A program made the translations under genes and the position numbers. Positions 16,889 to 25,691 of a stretch of 64,000 nt of DNA are shown here, piece by piece. How positions within the stretch are numbered: position 1 is the first letter of the stretch; the number at the start of each line of letters is the position of its first letter. Source of the stretch: JAQWQB01 sp047636995 (GTDB lineage Bacteria > Bacteroidota > Bacteroidia > Flavobacteriales_D > Sanyastnellaceae); the NCBI GenBank assembly GCA_047636995.1, contig JBLIGQ010000003.1, positions 1 to 64,000 of the forward strand. Reading direction: 5' to 3'. Below the pieces are notes generated by a model, which saw only the letters and a list, made by a program, of their open reading frames with translations, did no database searches and was not told the origin of the DNA.

Positions 16889-17029
16889 GGAAAAAAAGTT
16901 TTCCTAACTAGAGGCAACCATTGAAAGATTTTACGTCTTTCAAGTATAAGCGCAGTTTCCAGGACTGCGTTGGTTTCAAAATTTTCCTTGCAGGTTTACA
17001 GAAAGGGGTTCTCTAGAGAGCCCCTTTTT
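16889..17029 (+). ncRNA. Candidate structured RNA or 3' element with four stem-loops
   Basis: Four successive perfect or near-perfect stem-loops lie between the regulator stop and rsmG. They are GGAAAA/TTTTCC (16889-16904), TTGAAAGA/TCTTTCAA (16921-16943), CGCAGT/ACTGCG (16951-16969, extendable by AG/TT), and the terminator AAAGGGG/CCCCTTT (17002-17027) with T run. No open frame crosses the region. A small RNA released from, or transcribed after, the regulator gene is possible; it could also be a stable 3' untranslated region. Confidence 0.4.
17002..17029 (+). terminator. Intrinsic terminator after the response regulator
   Basis: AAAGGGG (17002-17008) pairs with CCCCTTT (17021-17027), with an inner TCTCT/AGAGA stem and a five-T run. 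It is best read on the plus strand and ends the response-regulator transcript or the candidate RNA. Confidence 0.8.
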
Positions 17030-17060
17030 GCGTTCAAGAAGTTTTAAAAGGAGTTTAAAA

Positions 17061-17075
17061 TACTGTTTTACAGTA
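17061..17075 (-). terminator. Weak hairpin after rsmG
   Basis: TACTGT/ACAGTA perfect 6-base inverted repeat with a three-base loop. On the minus strand it is followed by TTTTAAA and sits 13 bases beyond the rsmG stop. It is a poor but plausible terminator. Confidence 0.4.
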
Positions 17076-17087
17076 GATTAAGTATGA

Positions 17088-17717
17088 TTAAACCATTTTA
17101 ACATAGACCACAAACTTCGTTTCAAAGAAGGGGTCGTCAAACATTTTCGATATGGGAATGAGTTCAACATCTTTTTTTACTTCCGAAATCTCCTCCTTTA
17201 GATCGCCCCCTTTTAAGTAGAGAATTCCATTTGGAAAGGCGTTTTTCTGCTTTTTCTCGAATTTATTATAAGTCCAAGGGATGAAATTAGCGAGTCTGGT
17301 AACAGCTCTTGAAACCACAAAATCAAACTTTCCCTTGATCTCTTCTCCTCTTGCGTGAAGCGCAGTTACGTTTTCAAGATCTAAGCTGTGAACTACAGCT
17401 TGTACAACTTTGATTTTTTTTCCAATGGAATCAACCAATGTGAAGTTTACTTCTGGGTAGAGGATCGCTAGGGGGATTCCCGGGAATCCACCTCCGGTTC
17501 CTATGTCGAGCACTTTCGAGCCATCAACCATGTTCATTGCTTTGGCAATTGCCAAAGAATGCAACACGTGCTGTGTGTAGAGTTCATCAATGTTTTTCCT
17601 AGAAATAACATTAATTTGACTGTTCCATTCTTCGTACAGTTCTCCAAGTGCGGCAAATTGCACTTTTTGGTTCGATGTAAGATGAGGAAAGTGACGTTCA
17701 ATTAGTGACGAGTCCAT
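17088..17717 (-). CDS. rsmG: 16S rRNA (guanine527-N7)-methyltransferase
   Basis: GidB/RsmG methylates G527 of 16S rRNA using S-adenosylmethionine. The SAM-binding motif V-L-D-I-G-T-G-G-G-F-P-G-I-P (about 69-82) is exact for the family, followed by the acidic V-D-S-I-G-K-K-I-K-V (about 97) and S-R-A-V-T-R (about 135). Length 209 is usual. It is three bases downstream of the ECF sigma gene, in a minus-strand unit with the glycosyltransferase at 18320-19465. Confidence 0.95.
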   Translation of the reverse strand: MDSSLIERHFPHLTSNQKVQFAALGELYEEWNSQINVISRKNIDELYTQHVLHSLAIAKAMNMVDGSKVLDIGTGGGFPGIPLAILYPEVNFTLVDSIGKKIKVVQAVVHSLDLENVTALHARGEEIKGKFDFVVSRAVTRLANFIPWTYNKFEKKQKNAFPNGILYLKGGDLKEEISEVKKDVELIPISKMFDDPFFETKFVVYVKMV

Positions 17718-17720
17718 AAA

Positions 17721-18329
17721 TCAGATCGTATCTCTTGTGTTCTTCATAATTTGATAGAGGAATTCACGCGCTCTAAAGAGCTGGGCTTTCACCGTTCCCA
17801 ATGGAAGGTCTAGCTCTTCAGCGATCTCATCATATGAGAACTCTTCAAAGTACCTCAATTCGATAAGTTCTCTATAACGCGGTTTCAATTTGGAGACAAC
17901 TTCGCGCATTCGTTCAATGCGTTCTTTTTTCTGGAGTGCTTGAATTGGATCAGGCATATCATCAGAAACGGCAATCTCCATTGAACTTCCTTCATCGTTC
18001 CTAAACCCGGTGTCAAGAGACAGCGCTTTAATTCTTTTCTTTCGAATAAAATCAATGGCGTTGTTCGAGGCAATTTTGAAAAGCCAGGTAGAAAAAGCAA
18101 ATTTGGGCGTGTATTGCGCTAAACGTTTGAACGCTTTGCCAAATGCTTCAATGGTGAGATCGTCAGCGTCATCTTTGTTGTTGACCATTTTCAGCAACAT
18201 AAAGTAGATTGACTCACGGTAACGTTCCATAAGTTCAGCGTATGCACGCTGGTCCTTATCGTTTATGGCCTTTTGAACGAGGGCAAAGTCATAACGTGCC
18301 TTATCAGATAGATGCTGGCTTACTTCCAT
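17721..18329 (-). CDS. ECF-type RNA polymerase sigma factor
   Basis: A sigma-70 family protein with region 2 (about residues 28-100: R-E-S-I-Y-F-M-L-L, then D-A-D-D-L-T-I-E-A-F, then F-S-T-W-L-F-K-I-A-x-N) and region 4 (about 140-195; helix-turn-helix Y-D-E-I-A-E-E-L-D-L-P-L-G-T-V-K-A). No anti-sigma gene is adjacent, so it may be of the group that works without one, or be controlled at transcription. Its first 10 bases overlap the end of the glycosyltransferase, and rsmG follows. Target genes cannot be read from this window. Confidence 0.9.
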   Translation of the reverse strand: MEVSQHLSDKARYDFALVQKAINDKDQRAYAELMERYRESIYFMLLKMVNNKDDADDLTIEAFGKAFKRLAQYTPKFAFSTWLFKIASNNAIDFIRKKRIKALSLDTGFRNDEGSSMEIAVSDDMPDPIQALQKKERIERMREVVSKLKPRYRELIELRYFEEFSYDEIAEELDLPLGTVKAQLFRAREFLYQIMKNTRDTI

Positions 18330-19465
18330 GTTCTTGGTTTCGATAGTAGATTACTAATCCATAGCACCGGATTGATAGCAGCTTGGTAAGCTTCTAGCAG
18401 CGGAAGTGTGAAAAGTAGATCTGGTTGTCCCAGTTTTTTTAAAGACCCTCTAAAAGTAACGAAATGCACCGTATACCTAACGAGTAGTGCTACGCTTGCT
18501 ATCAAGAAAGCGTTGTGCAAAACCATTGATAAGATTGCTGAGAGCCACATTAGGTTGAATGACAGAGGGGCAAGTATTAAAAAAAACTTCGTTTTAAGCT
18601 TGTAATGGGGTGCTGTTGTGAGGTGTCTTCGTTTCTGAACGAACCAATCTTGCCATGTTTCCTTCGCATCAGAAGTCGTAAACGCATCTTGGTCAACAAC
18701 AATATGTGTGTTTTTCTTCGTGGCAACTTCATTAATGAACAAGTCGTCATCTCCTGAAGCGAGATTTAAATGTGATTTGAAACCACTGTTTCGAAAGAAA
18801 ATTTCTTTTCTGTAGGCTAAATTCCGACCTACTCCCATATAGGGCATTTTTCTGAGTCCGGCACTTAAGTAACTAATGGCTATTTGAGAGGTGTCAAATC
18901 GGATCACTTTATTCAGCCATGACTTTTGCTTATTCAGAGGAGAAGCTCCTAAAACAATCTCAACTTGCTCATCTCCGAATGGCGCAGTCATTTTTGTTAT
19001 CCAGTCTTTACCAGAAGGCACACAGTCAGCATCAGTCAGCAAAACAATGTCGTGCTGAGATCCCTTTATTCCCATTGTGAGTGCAAATTTCTTCCCTCTC
19101 ATGCGCTGAATGTCTTCATTTAGTGAAACGACGTGAAGATTTGAGTGCCTGACCTGATAGGCCTGCAAAGTATCAAGTGTGTCATCCCAGCTTGTGTCGT
19201 CAACAATGATTACTTCAAAGTTGGGGTAATCCTGTTCCATCAAAATTGGAATCAGATTTCTTAACCTCTTCTCTTCGTTCTTAGCGCAAATTACAATAGA
19301 GACGCCAGAGGAATGTGTAGGATATGACCTATCAGTCCATAAGCTTAGTCTGATATATTGCCAGAGGTCAAGGGACAGTTGAATTAGCGCCATGCTAATC
19401 AACGTAAACATGAGTGCTCTAGAGCCTAGAGTGGTTGCATTCCACCATTCGATTAACTGTTCCAT
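18320..19465 (-). CDS. Membrane glycosyltransferase, GT2 family
   Basis: One N-terminal membrane helix (about 17-38) and two or three C-terminal ones (about 295-360) bracket a GT-A domain. The domain shows V-S-I-V-I-C-A-K-N-E (about 55), V-D-D-T-S-W-D-D-T (about 92), the metal-binding D-A-D-C (about 147) and a Q-K-R-R-H phrase (about 272) in the place of Q-x-x-R-W. The layout is that of processive or lipid-linked GT2 enzymes working at the inner face of the membrane. The substrate is unknown. It is the first gene of a three-gene run with the sigma factor (10-base overlap) and rsmG. Confidence 0.85.
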   Translation of the reverse strand: MEQLIEWWNATTLGSRALMFTLISMALIQLSLDLWQYIRLSLWTDRSYPTHSSGVSIVICAKNEEKRLRNLIPILMEQDYPNFEVIIVDDTSWDDTLDTLQAYQVRHSNLHVVSLNEDIQRMRGKKFALTMGIKGSQHDIVLLTDADCVPSGKDWITKMTAPFGDEQVEIVLGASPLNKQKSWLNKVIRFDTSQIAISYLSAGLRKMPYMGVGRNLAYRKEIFFRNSGFKSHLNLASGDDDLFINEVATKKNTHIVVDQDAFTTSDAKETWQDWFVQKRRHLTTAPHYKLKTKFFLILAPLSFNLMWLSAILSMVLHNAFLIASVALLVRYTVHFVTFRGSLKKLGQPDLLFTLPLLEAYQAAINPVLWISNLLSKPRTWK

Positions 19466-19507
19466 CTAAGTCCCGAAATTATTGCAACAGATTTACATGA
19501 AAAAAGA

Positions 19508-19533
19508 AAAGGCGACCATTTGGCCGCCTTTTA
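19508..19533 (-). terminator. Terminator after the secreted protease gene
   Basis: AAAAGGCG (19508-19515) pairs with CGCCTTTT (19526-19533), with an inner CC/GG pair. Followed on the minus strand by C and six T, 24 bases after the stop at 19557. Confidence 0.8.
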
Positions 19534-19556
19534 TGCACAGAGTTATACCGATGGCA

Positions 19557-21824
19557 TTATTTCACCATGATTCTTCCGGTGATTGTTGTTTCTTTTGTTT
19601 GAACGGTTACTTGGTACCAACCAGCAGGCAACCCGCTCAAATCAAGTTGTGTACTGCTTAAATTTGCACCTAAGCTTTGTGTGAACGTAATTTGACCCAA
19701 CGCATTCGTAACAGTCATCTGTTCAGCATACAAAGGCAACTGCACTGTCACGTTTCCATCTGTAGGATTCGGATAAACAATTAGCCTTTGAAGGTTCGTT
19801 TTGTCATCTACACTCAATGCATCTGTACAAAACTCAACCTCTTCTGATTCTTCAAAATCACCACCTGTGGCGAAGTTGAATCCAAGGTGTGAGTAAAGTT
19901 GGTAACTACCATCTCCCCATCCGCAGCAGATTCCGTCTCCGAAACTGTCAAATATGGTAAAGGTGTAGCAACCATCAGACAAGCAGAATGATTCAATAAC
20001 CTCGGTATTGTTGTCATAAGGACCACCTTCGTAAATGGTGATGTTTGATTCATTTTGAATTTCCCATGTCGTTTCTTCGCCGAAATCATCTGTCATCAAC
20101 GTCATTGAGTACTCATACGTAGGACCAGCAAAGGCAGTAAATTCAATGGATGTAGAATTGTTTGCTTCATTGTCATCAGGAATTCCGTTCGGATTCGTTA
20201 AGATGACTTCAATTTCGTTGTCTCCGTCTTGAAGGTTTGTCAACGGAAGAGTCAATTCTTCTCCTTGTCCTTGTTCTAGACTTCCATTCCAATCATATGA
20301 AGTGAGCAAAGCTCCGTTCACATAATAGTTAATGGTTACTGACGTCAATGTTTGTGTTCCAAAGTTGGTCAAAGTGAAAACAGGGAAGATCACTGAGCCA
20401 CATATAACAGCATCAACGTTTCCGAAACCACCAAGTCCAGCATCATTGTCATAGGTTACGAAACCTTCAGGGTAGCCATCAAGAATCGTTTGTGCTGTAT
20501 TCAAAGGATCAAGCCAATCACGCAATCTAGAAGATGCTGAATTTCCATCCCAGCTTACGCCGAAACGTCCGTACCAATCTGGCTGTCCGTTGTTCACATT
20601 CCCGTTACAAGCAGCAATGCCTCCATAGAGTTGTCCGATGATTCTGTGTTCTTGATCAAACAAAGCCGAGCCAGAAGAGCCGGGCTCTGTAACACCAAGC
20701 TCCCATTCATCAATGTACCAAACTGCTGCGCCGCCTTGTGCTGCATGGTATGGGGGGTCGTTGTCAAAACAGATTTTTTTCAAATCACCTGAGGGGTGGT
20801 GGATGCTTGTGGTCTCTGTGACGGTCAAATCATCAGAATTGTCCCAACCGCAATATTGAACGTTGAAATTTGTTGGTGGTGTAGCGCTTAACTCTAAAAG
20901 AGCAACATCACTTCCGCCATTACTCGCGCGCAACGTTGAACCTGAGATAGATTGATCTACCGGGCCTGTGCTTCCAGTGCACCCAGCTGTTTCGTGGTTG
21001 AAGTAGAAAATCCAGTTGTTCTCTCCTCCAAGACAATGGTTTGCTGTTAAGAAGTAAGGTGTCCCATCCTGTGCAGTGTTGTTTACTAATGTTCCTGAGC
21101 AAACGGCGAAAGATCCATTTACGATAAGTGCTACTCCACGTTTTTCAACTTGCCAAGGATCTCCTTCAGGACAGTTTACGTTTATATTACAGTTGCCAGA
21201 ATTCCCGAAAGGACCTCTATTTGCATCTTCGTAGGCTTGTTCAGCTCTTCTTACAATTGATCTGTAGCCGTGCACAATCGTACCAACTTGTACAACAGAT
21301 TCTCCTGCCACGCCTGAAGGTTCAATCAGCTCAAGTACCACTTTGTTATCATGCACCAAGCCAATAGCGAAACTGCCCCAGTCTTTGTTGTTCGTGTGAT
21401 TGAATGACCCGAGGTATTCAGTTCGGTCATCGTTCCACACAAAAAACTGTGCGGTCTTTGGTAATTTGAATTGGTCTAGAATGAAACTGATGCTCGTAGC
21501 GTCAGGACATTCAATGCCGAGCGTCCATTGACGGTCACCATTTTCCAAGGTGTTCCATGTTCCGCTGTTTTCAAGATTAAAAGCCACTTCCCATTCTTGT
21601 CCGAATCTGTATGGTACTTCTTTGTATTCATCAGTTACGGCGTCTTCAGCCTCTAAAAGGTCAAGGTCAAGGACATCAGTTTGAACGAATTCAACATTCA
21701 ACCTTGATAGCTCTTTTTCATTCCAATTTGATGGTTCTCCTCCATGACTTATTTGAGCGAATGCTTGGATCGAAAAGAAGGCCAAACAGATGGTAAGCAG
21801 GTTTTGTAAAGATTTCATTTCCAT
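19557..21824 (-). CDS. Secreted lysyl-endopeptidase-like serine protease with T9SS tail
   Basis: A signal peptide (to about residue 24, ending AFAQ; Met3 is an equal start) precedes a beta-rich N-terminal region, then a trypsin-fold domain (about 205-455). The catalytic triad is visible: T-A-N-H-C (His about 261), G-S-D-V-A-L-L-E-L (Asp about 305) and G-S-S-G-S-A (Ser about 382). Paired Cys resemble Achromobacter/Lysobacter lysyl endopeptidase, so cleavage after Lys is plausible. Residues ~465-570 look like a CARDB-type adhesion domain. A further beta domain (~570-665) contains a C-Y-T-F-x-I-x-D-S-x-G-D-G phrase. The final ~80 residues (Y-P-N-P-T-D-G ... I-M-V-K) are a type A T9SS sorting domain. 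Surface display or release is expected. Confidence 0.88.
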   Translation of the reverse strand: MEMKSLQNLLTICLAFFSIQAFAQISHGGEPSNWNEKELSRLNVEFVQTDVLDLDLLEAEDAVTDEYKEVPYRFGQEWEVAFNLENSGTWNTLENGDRQWTLGIECPDATSISFILDQFKLPKTAQFFVWNDDRTEYLGSFNHTNNKDWGSFAIGLVHDNKVVLELIEPSGVAGESVVQVGTIVHGYRSIVRRAEQAYEDANRGPFGNSGNCNINVNCPEGDPWQVEKRGVALIVNGSFAVCSGTLVNNTAQDGTPYFLTANHCLGGENNWIFYFNHETAGCTGSTGPVDQSISGSTLRASNGGSDVALLELSATPPTNFNVQYCGWDNSDDLTVTETTSIHHPSGDLKKICFDNDPPYHAAQGGAAVWYIDEWELGVTEPGSSGSALFDQEHRIIGQLYGGIAACNGNVNNGQPDWYGRFGVSWDGNSASSRLRDWLDPLNTAQTILDGYPEGFVTYDNDAGLGGFGNVDAVICGSVIFPVFTLTNFGTQTLTSVTINYYVNGALLTSYDWNGSLEQGQGEELTLPLTNLQDGDNEIEVILTNPNGIPDDNEANNSTSIEFTAFAGPTYEYSMTLMTDDFGEETTWEIQNESNITIYEGGPYDNNTEVIESFCLSDGCYTFTIFDSFGDGICCGWGDGSYQLYSHLGFNFATGGDFEESEEVEFCTDALSVDDKTNLQRLIVYPNPTDGNVTVQLPLYAEQMTVTNALGQITFTQSLGANLSSTQLDLSGLPAGWYQVTVQTKETTITGRIMVK

Positions 21825-21825
21825 A

Positions 21826-22281
21826 TTAGTAGTTGTATTCTAAAGGTTGGTCAAAATTTGACAAGTTGATAATGATTCGTCCGTTCGACATTGATTTTAG
21901 TTCGCCAATGTTGAAGGCAATTTCTTTCTGAATTAATGCTCTGCAGTTATCTTCATTTCCATTGTGGTGCAGGATCAAATTGATTTTTGGTGGAAGGCTT
22001 TTCATCATCGCACCATTCGTGTACAGTTTGAACTCATGGACTTTACAGCCACCCCCATGCGAGATCGTCATGTGCAAAGAATCCCCTTCGATGCGCGCAG
22101 CAAAAATGTCGTACTGATCACCTTGGTCAAAGCCTCCGCTTTGGTCAATGATAAGTGTGGGACCGCTTTTTTGTTCGGTAGTCACCTTGTTCTCAGTTAG
22201 TTGTGTCTCTGACGCACTCTTTTTATTGCCGCAACTAGAGGTGAGCATAAAGAAGAGTACTATAAGTCCTATGTATCGCAT
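21826..22281 (-). CDS. Small lipoprotein of unknown function
   Basis: A start at 22281 gives 151 residues opening with a signal peptide and lipobox-like L-T-S-S-C (about residue 17). A longer frame to 22317 exists but adds 12 residues before the natural signal. After a linker rich in T, S and K come beta-rich segments with H-G-G-G-C-K-V-H (about 80) and E-D-N-C-R-A-L (about 112); these two Cys could form a disulfide. No family recognised. It lies one base upstream of the protease gene on the same strand, so joint expression is likely. A TATTTTTG -7-like element at 22292-22285 is so close to the ATG that the message would be almost leaderless. Confidence 0.65.
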   Translation of the reverse strand: MRYIGLIVLFFMLTSSCGNKKSASETQLTENKVTTEQKSGPTLIIDQSGGFDQGDQYDIFAARIEGDSLHMTISHGGGCKVHEFKLYTNGAMMKSLPPKINLILHHNGNEDNCRALIQKEIAFNIGELKSMSNGRIIINLSNFDQPLEYNY

Positions 22282-22389
22282 CTCCAAAAATAACGTTATT
22301 GAGAAGGAATAGCTCACACAATAATTGTATTTAATTGAATTCCTTTCGATTAATTTTAAGAGTTATTAGCCCGAAATGAAGCTAAATGC

Positions 22390-24420
22390 CTAGTTTTTAG
22401 CCTTGTCTTTTATAAGTTGCTCTAGGGCGAACATTTCGTCTCTTAGTCTTGCAGCCTCCATAAAATCCATCTCTTTAGCCGCTCGCTGCATTTTTTTCTT
22501 GGTTGCTTCTAAGAGCTTTTCTAGCTTGTCAGCAGACATGTATTTAATGACTGGGTCGGCTGCTAAGTTCGGTCCGTCCATTGCCGCTAGATCGGGGTAG
22601 ACTTTGTTGCGGTCATCAATGAGGCCTGATTGCTCAAACAAGGTATTGGTACCCTTTTTAATTTGTGTGGGCGTAATGCCATGTAATGTGTTGTGCTCAA
22701 TTTGCCGTTCTCTACGTCTGCCTGTCTCCTCAATGGTCTGTTGCATGCTGCCCGTTATTTTGTCTGCATACATTATTACACGTCCGTTTAGATTTCTGGC
22801 CGCTCTTCCAGCAGTTTGTGTAAGCGACCGGTTATTTCGCAAGAAGCCTTCTTTGTCAGCATCCATGATGGCTACCAATGATACTTCAGGAAGGTCTAGT
22901 CCTTCGCGAAGCAAGTTTACACCTACCAGAACATCAATAATTCCTTTGCGCAATTGTTTGAGGATTTCAACCCGATCAAGCGTCTTTACTTCGCTGTGCA
23001 TATAGGCACATTTTATGTTCAGTTTTTCAAGGTATTTCGCCATTTCTTCGGCCATTCTTTTTGTAAGGGTCGTTACTAAAATACGATCTCCAGCCTCAAT
23101 TGTTGCTCTAATTTCACCTAGGAGGTCATCAATCTGATTTGTTGTTGGACGAACTTCAATGGGCGGGTCCAGAAGTCCTGTTGGTCGGATCAATTGTTCA
23201 ACAACAACACCCTCAGAGCGTTCAAGTTCGAAATTTGCTGGTGTAGCACTCACAAATATGACTTGATTGATTAGCTCATCTACTTCTTCAAATTTCAGTG
23301 GACGGTTGTCCATGGCAGCAGGAATTCGAAATCCGTAATCAACTAAATTTACTTTTCGAGCGCGGTCACCACCATACATCGCACCTATTTGAGAAACCGT
23401 CACATGGCTTTCATCAATGATGAAAAGGAAATCATCTGGGAAATAATCCATTAAGCAGAAAGGACGCTCGCCGGGTTGCCTTCGGTCGAAATAGCGGGAG
23501 TAGTTCTCGATGCCTGAACAGTAGCCCAGTTCTTTCATCATTTCTACGTCGTAGACCGTCCGCTCTTCTAACCGTTTTGCTTCTAAGTATTTCCCTTCAC
23601 TTTTGAAAAGATCTACCTGCTTCACCATGTCTTGTTGGATTTCCCAAATGGCGTCATTCATTGTGTCCTTTCCTGTAACGAAAAGATTTGCAGGATAGAT
23701 ATTCACCTCCTCTAGCTTGTGCAATTGCTTTCCAGTTGTGGGTTCAATTGTTTCCAGTGATTCGATTTCGTCTCCCCAAAATGAGACACGCAGTGCATGA
23801 TCTGCATAAGCCAAGAAGATGTCTACGGTGTCTCCTTGCACTCTGAAATTACCTCTTTGGAAATCTACGCGTGATCTGCTGTAGAGGCTTTCAACAAGGT
23901 TGAGCAGAAACTTATTTCTAGAGATCTTTTGTCCAACCTCAAGGGGGATAACACTTTTATGGAACTCAACGGGGTTTCCAATTCCATAAATGCAACTGAT
24001 GCTCGCTACCACAATGACATCGCGTCTTCCACTAAGAAGCGCGGTAGTGGCACTCAGACGAAGTTTTTCGATTTCATCATTGATGCTAAGATCTTTTTCA
24101 ATGAAGGTGTTGGACGAAGGGAGGTATGCTTCAGGTTGGTAATAGTCATAGTACGAAACGAAATACTCTACTAGGTTGTTTGGGAAGAACTCTTTGAACT
24201 CACTGTAGAGCTGTGCTGCGAGGGTTTTATTGTGTGAAAGAATGAGTGTGGGACGCTGTGTTTCTTGGATGACGTTGGCAATGGTGAATGTTTTTCCTGA
24301 ACCTGTTACACCAAGTAGAGTTTGGTATTGCTCTCCGCTCTCAATGCCTGCAGTGAGTTCTTTGATTGCCGTAGGTTGATCTCCTGTAGGCTTAAACGGG
24401 GAGGTTAATTCAAATTTCAT
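22390..24420 (-). CDS. uvrB: UvrABC excision nuclease subunit B
   Basis: Central damage-verification helicase of nucleotide-excision repair. Motifs are Walker A G-V-T-G-S-G-K-T (about 39-46), the beta-hairpin region Y-Y-D-Y-Y-Q-P-E-A-Y (about 92-101) that inserts between strands, Walker B-like D-E-S-H-V-T (about 337), V-S-A-T-P-A (about 385) and helicase motif VI Q-x-x-G-R-A-A-R-N (about 542). The C-terminal UVR domain has M-x-x-A-A-x-x-x-x-F-x-x-A-A-x-x-R-D-E type spacing (640-676) for UvrC/UvrA contact. Length 676 is usual. It is a single minus-strand gene. Confidence 0.98.
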   Translation of the reverse strand: MKFELTSPFKPTGDQPTAIKELTAGIESGEQYQTLLGVTGSGKTFTIANVIQETQRPTLILSHNKTLAAQLYSEFKEFFPNNLVEYFVSYYDYYQPEAYLPSSNTFIEKDLSINDEIEKLRLSATTALLSGRRDVIVVASISCIYGIGNPVEFHKSVIPLEVGQKISRNKFLLNLVESLYSRSRVDFQRGNFRVQGDTVDIFLAYADHALRVSFWGDEIESLETIEPTTGKQLHKLEEVNIYPANLFVTGKDTMNDAIWEIQQDMVKQVDLFKSEGKYLEAKRLEERTVYDVEMMKELGYCSGIENYSRYFDRRQPGERPFCLMDYFPDDFLFIIDESHVTVSQIGAMYGGDRARKVNLVDYGFRIPAAMDNRPLKFEEVDELINQVIFVSATPANFELERSEGVVVEQLIRPTGLLDPPIEVRPTTNQIDDLLGEIRATIEAGDRILVTTLTKRMAEEMAKYLEKLNIKCAYMHSEVKTLDRVEILKQLRKGIIDVLVGVNLLREGLDLPEVSLVAIMDADKEGFLRNNRSLTQTAGRAARNLNGRVIMYADKITGSMQQTIEETGRRRERQIEHNTLHGITPTQIKKGTNTLFEQSGLIDDRNKVYPDLAAMDGPNLAADPVIKYMSADKLEKLLEATKKKMQRAAKEMDFMEAARLRDEMFALEQLIKDKAKN

Positions 24421-24478
24421 GGTGCTGGGTGTTGCGAACGGAATTGCAATTTACACCTATTTTAGACGATTTATTTGG

Positions 24479-25168
24479 TCAAAAAAGAATGCCAACGCGC
24501 AATGCGGTATGGAGTCCAATGCTAAAATAATCATCGCTGAACGTATATTCTTTGTCGCTCCCCTGGAGCAGAATCCGTTGCCCTACGAAAGGAATAGTGC
24601 CAAGGCTTTCTTCCCAAAAACCAATATTTGGTTCGGCTCCCGTTTGGGCTGATCCCGTGATGCTTCCCAAGGCCAATCCGAAGCCTACGAGGGTTAAGTC
24701 AATAGACCAAGAGTCATTTACAACCCATTGCACTCCATATTGAAGTCCAAATGTTTGTTGAGACCAGTTTCCGTCAATTGAATAAGTGTTTCCGTCAAAG
24801 CCGTATTCAAGCTGTGTGTCCCAATGCTGTGACTGTCCGAAAAGCGCGAAATAAGGTTTAGTTGATTGAGATCTTCCTTTTCGAGTGTACCAGCGGTAAG
24901 CCAACTGCGCACCAATCACTTGTGATTTACTGCTATTTAAACTCCAGCCTTCCTCAACACGATTGAAGAGAAAGTTAGGGCCGTTGATTGCAGGGCGAAA
25001 AGTAACGGTTGCTTGCCAGGCGAATTGTTTCTTTTTTACGTGTTCAAAGCTTAGGGATGCTGCACCAGTGAGGGCAGATGCCACATTGATTTTTACAACA
25101 CGAATTTGCGCTGAGGCAAATTGCACTGAAGCAAAGAATAGAAGTATGGAAAAGAAGAGCCGTTTCAT
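24479..25168 (-). CDS. Putative outer-membrane protein, DUF3575-like
   Basis: A signal peptide (residues 1-20, ending ASAQ) is followed by K-I-N-V-A-S-A-L-T-G-A-A-S-L-S-F-E-H, the opening phrase of many small Bacteroidota outer-membrane barrels (DUF3575-like). The rest shows alternating hydrophobic strands and ends V-G-I-L-F, a C-terminal aromatic typical of barrels. Met7 of the longest frame (25168) is chosen because the longer start is a TTG inside the rplI terminator region. Function unknown. It stands just downstream of the rplI terminator. Confidence 0.7.
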   Translation of the reverse strand: MKRLFFSILLFFASVQFASAQIRVVKINVASALTGAASLSFEHVKKKQFAWQATVTFRPAINGPNFLFNRVEEGWSLNSSKSQVIGAQLAYRWYTRKGRSQSTKPYFALFGQSQHWDTQLEYGFDGNTYSIDGNWSQQTFGLQYGVQWVVNDSWSIDLTLVGFGLALGSITGSAQTGAEPNIGFWEESLGTIPFVGQRILLQGSDKEYTFSDDYFSIGLHTALRVGILF

Positions 25169-25184
25169 TGCGGCGTGAAGAAAC

Positions 25185-25214
25185 AAAAAGGGCCGGAAAA
25201 ACCGGCCCTTTTTT
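25185..25214 (-). terminator. Terminator of the rpsF-rpsR-rplI operon
   Basis: A 12-base stem AAAAAGGGCCGG/CCGGCCCTTTTT with a five-A loop and T run on either strand. It sits 20 bases beyond the rplI stop. Confidence 0.92.
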
Positions 25215-25234
25215 ATCAGTATTATAGTAATTGA

Positions 25235-25681
25235 TTATTCACCAACTACGTCAAATTTAACCATAGGAGCTACTTTCTTGTGAAGTTTCACAATAGCTTC
25301 GTAAGAACCAAGCTCTTTGATGTTTTCATCAGCAATCTTGATTTGCTTACGGTCAATTTCGAAACCTGCTTTCGCCAATGCTTCAGCAATTTGAATGGTG
25401 TTAACAGATCCGAAGATCTTTCCATTTTCCCCTGCTTTTGCGCCAATAGAAAGAGTAAGTCCTTCTAGTTTCGCTGCCAACTCTTGTGCTATAGTCAAGA
25501 TTTTCTCTTGCTTGTGTGCACGTTGACGTTGGTTTTCAGCGTGAATCTTCTTCGCCGAAGGAGTAGCAGCAATTGCCATTTTCCCTGGGATAAGAAAGTT
25601 ACGCGCATAACCCGGACGAACAACTACTAGGTCGTCTTTGCTCCCGAGCTTATCAATATCTTCTCTTAGAATGATTTCCAT
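25235..25681 (-). CDS. rplI: 50S ribosomal protein L9
   Basis: Binds 23S rRNA domain V near L1. The N-terminal rRNA-binding domain opens M-E-I-I-L-R-E-D-I-D-K-L-G with G-Y-A-R-N-F-L-I-P-G (about 25-34), followed by the long linker helix rich in A, K and Q (about 40-75) and the C-terminal domain starting near G-L-T-L-S-I. Length 148 is normal. It is last in the conserved rpsF-rpsR-rplI order, 10 bases after rpsR, and ends at a strong terminator. Confidence 0.98.
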   Translation of the reverse strand: MEIILREDIDKLGSKDDLVVVRPGYARNFLIPGKMAIAATPSAKKIHAENQRQRAHKQEKILTIAQELAAKLEGLTLSIGAKAGENGKIFGSVNTIQIAEALAKAGFEIDRKQIKIADENIKELGSYEAIVKLHKKVAPMVKFDVVGE

Positions 25682-25691
25682 AGCTTCTATA

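Noticed and set aside
22403..23005. Long plus-strand frames opposite uvrB
   Set aside because: Shadow frames of a well-conserved gene with no recognisable motif.
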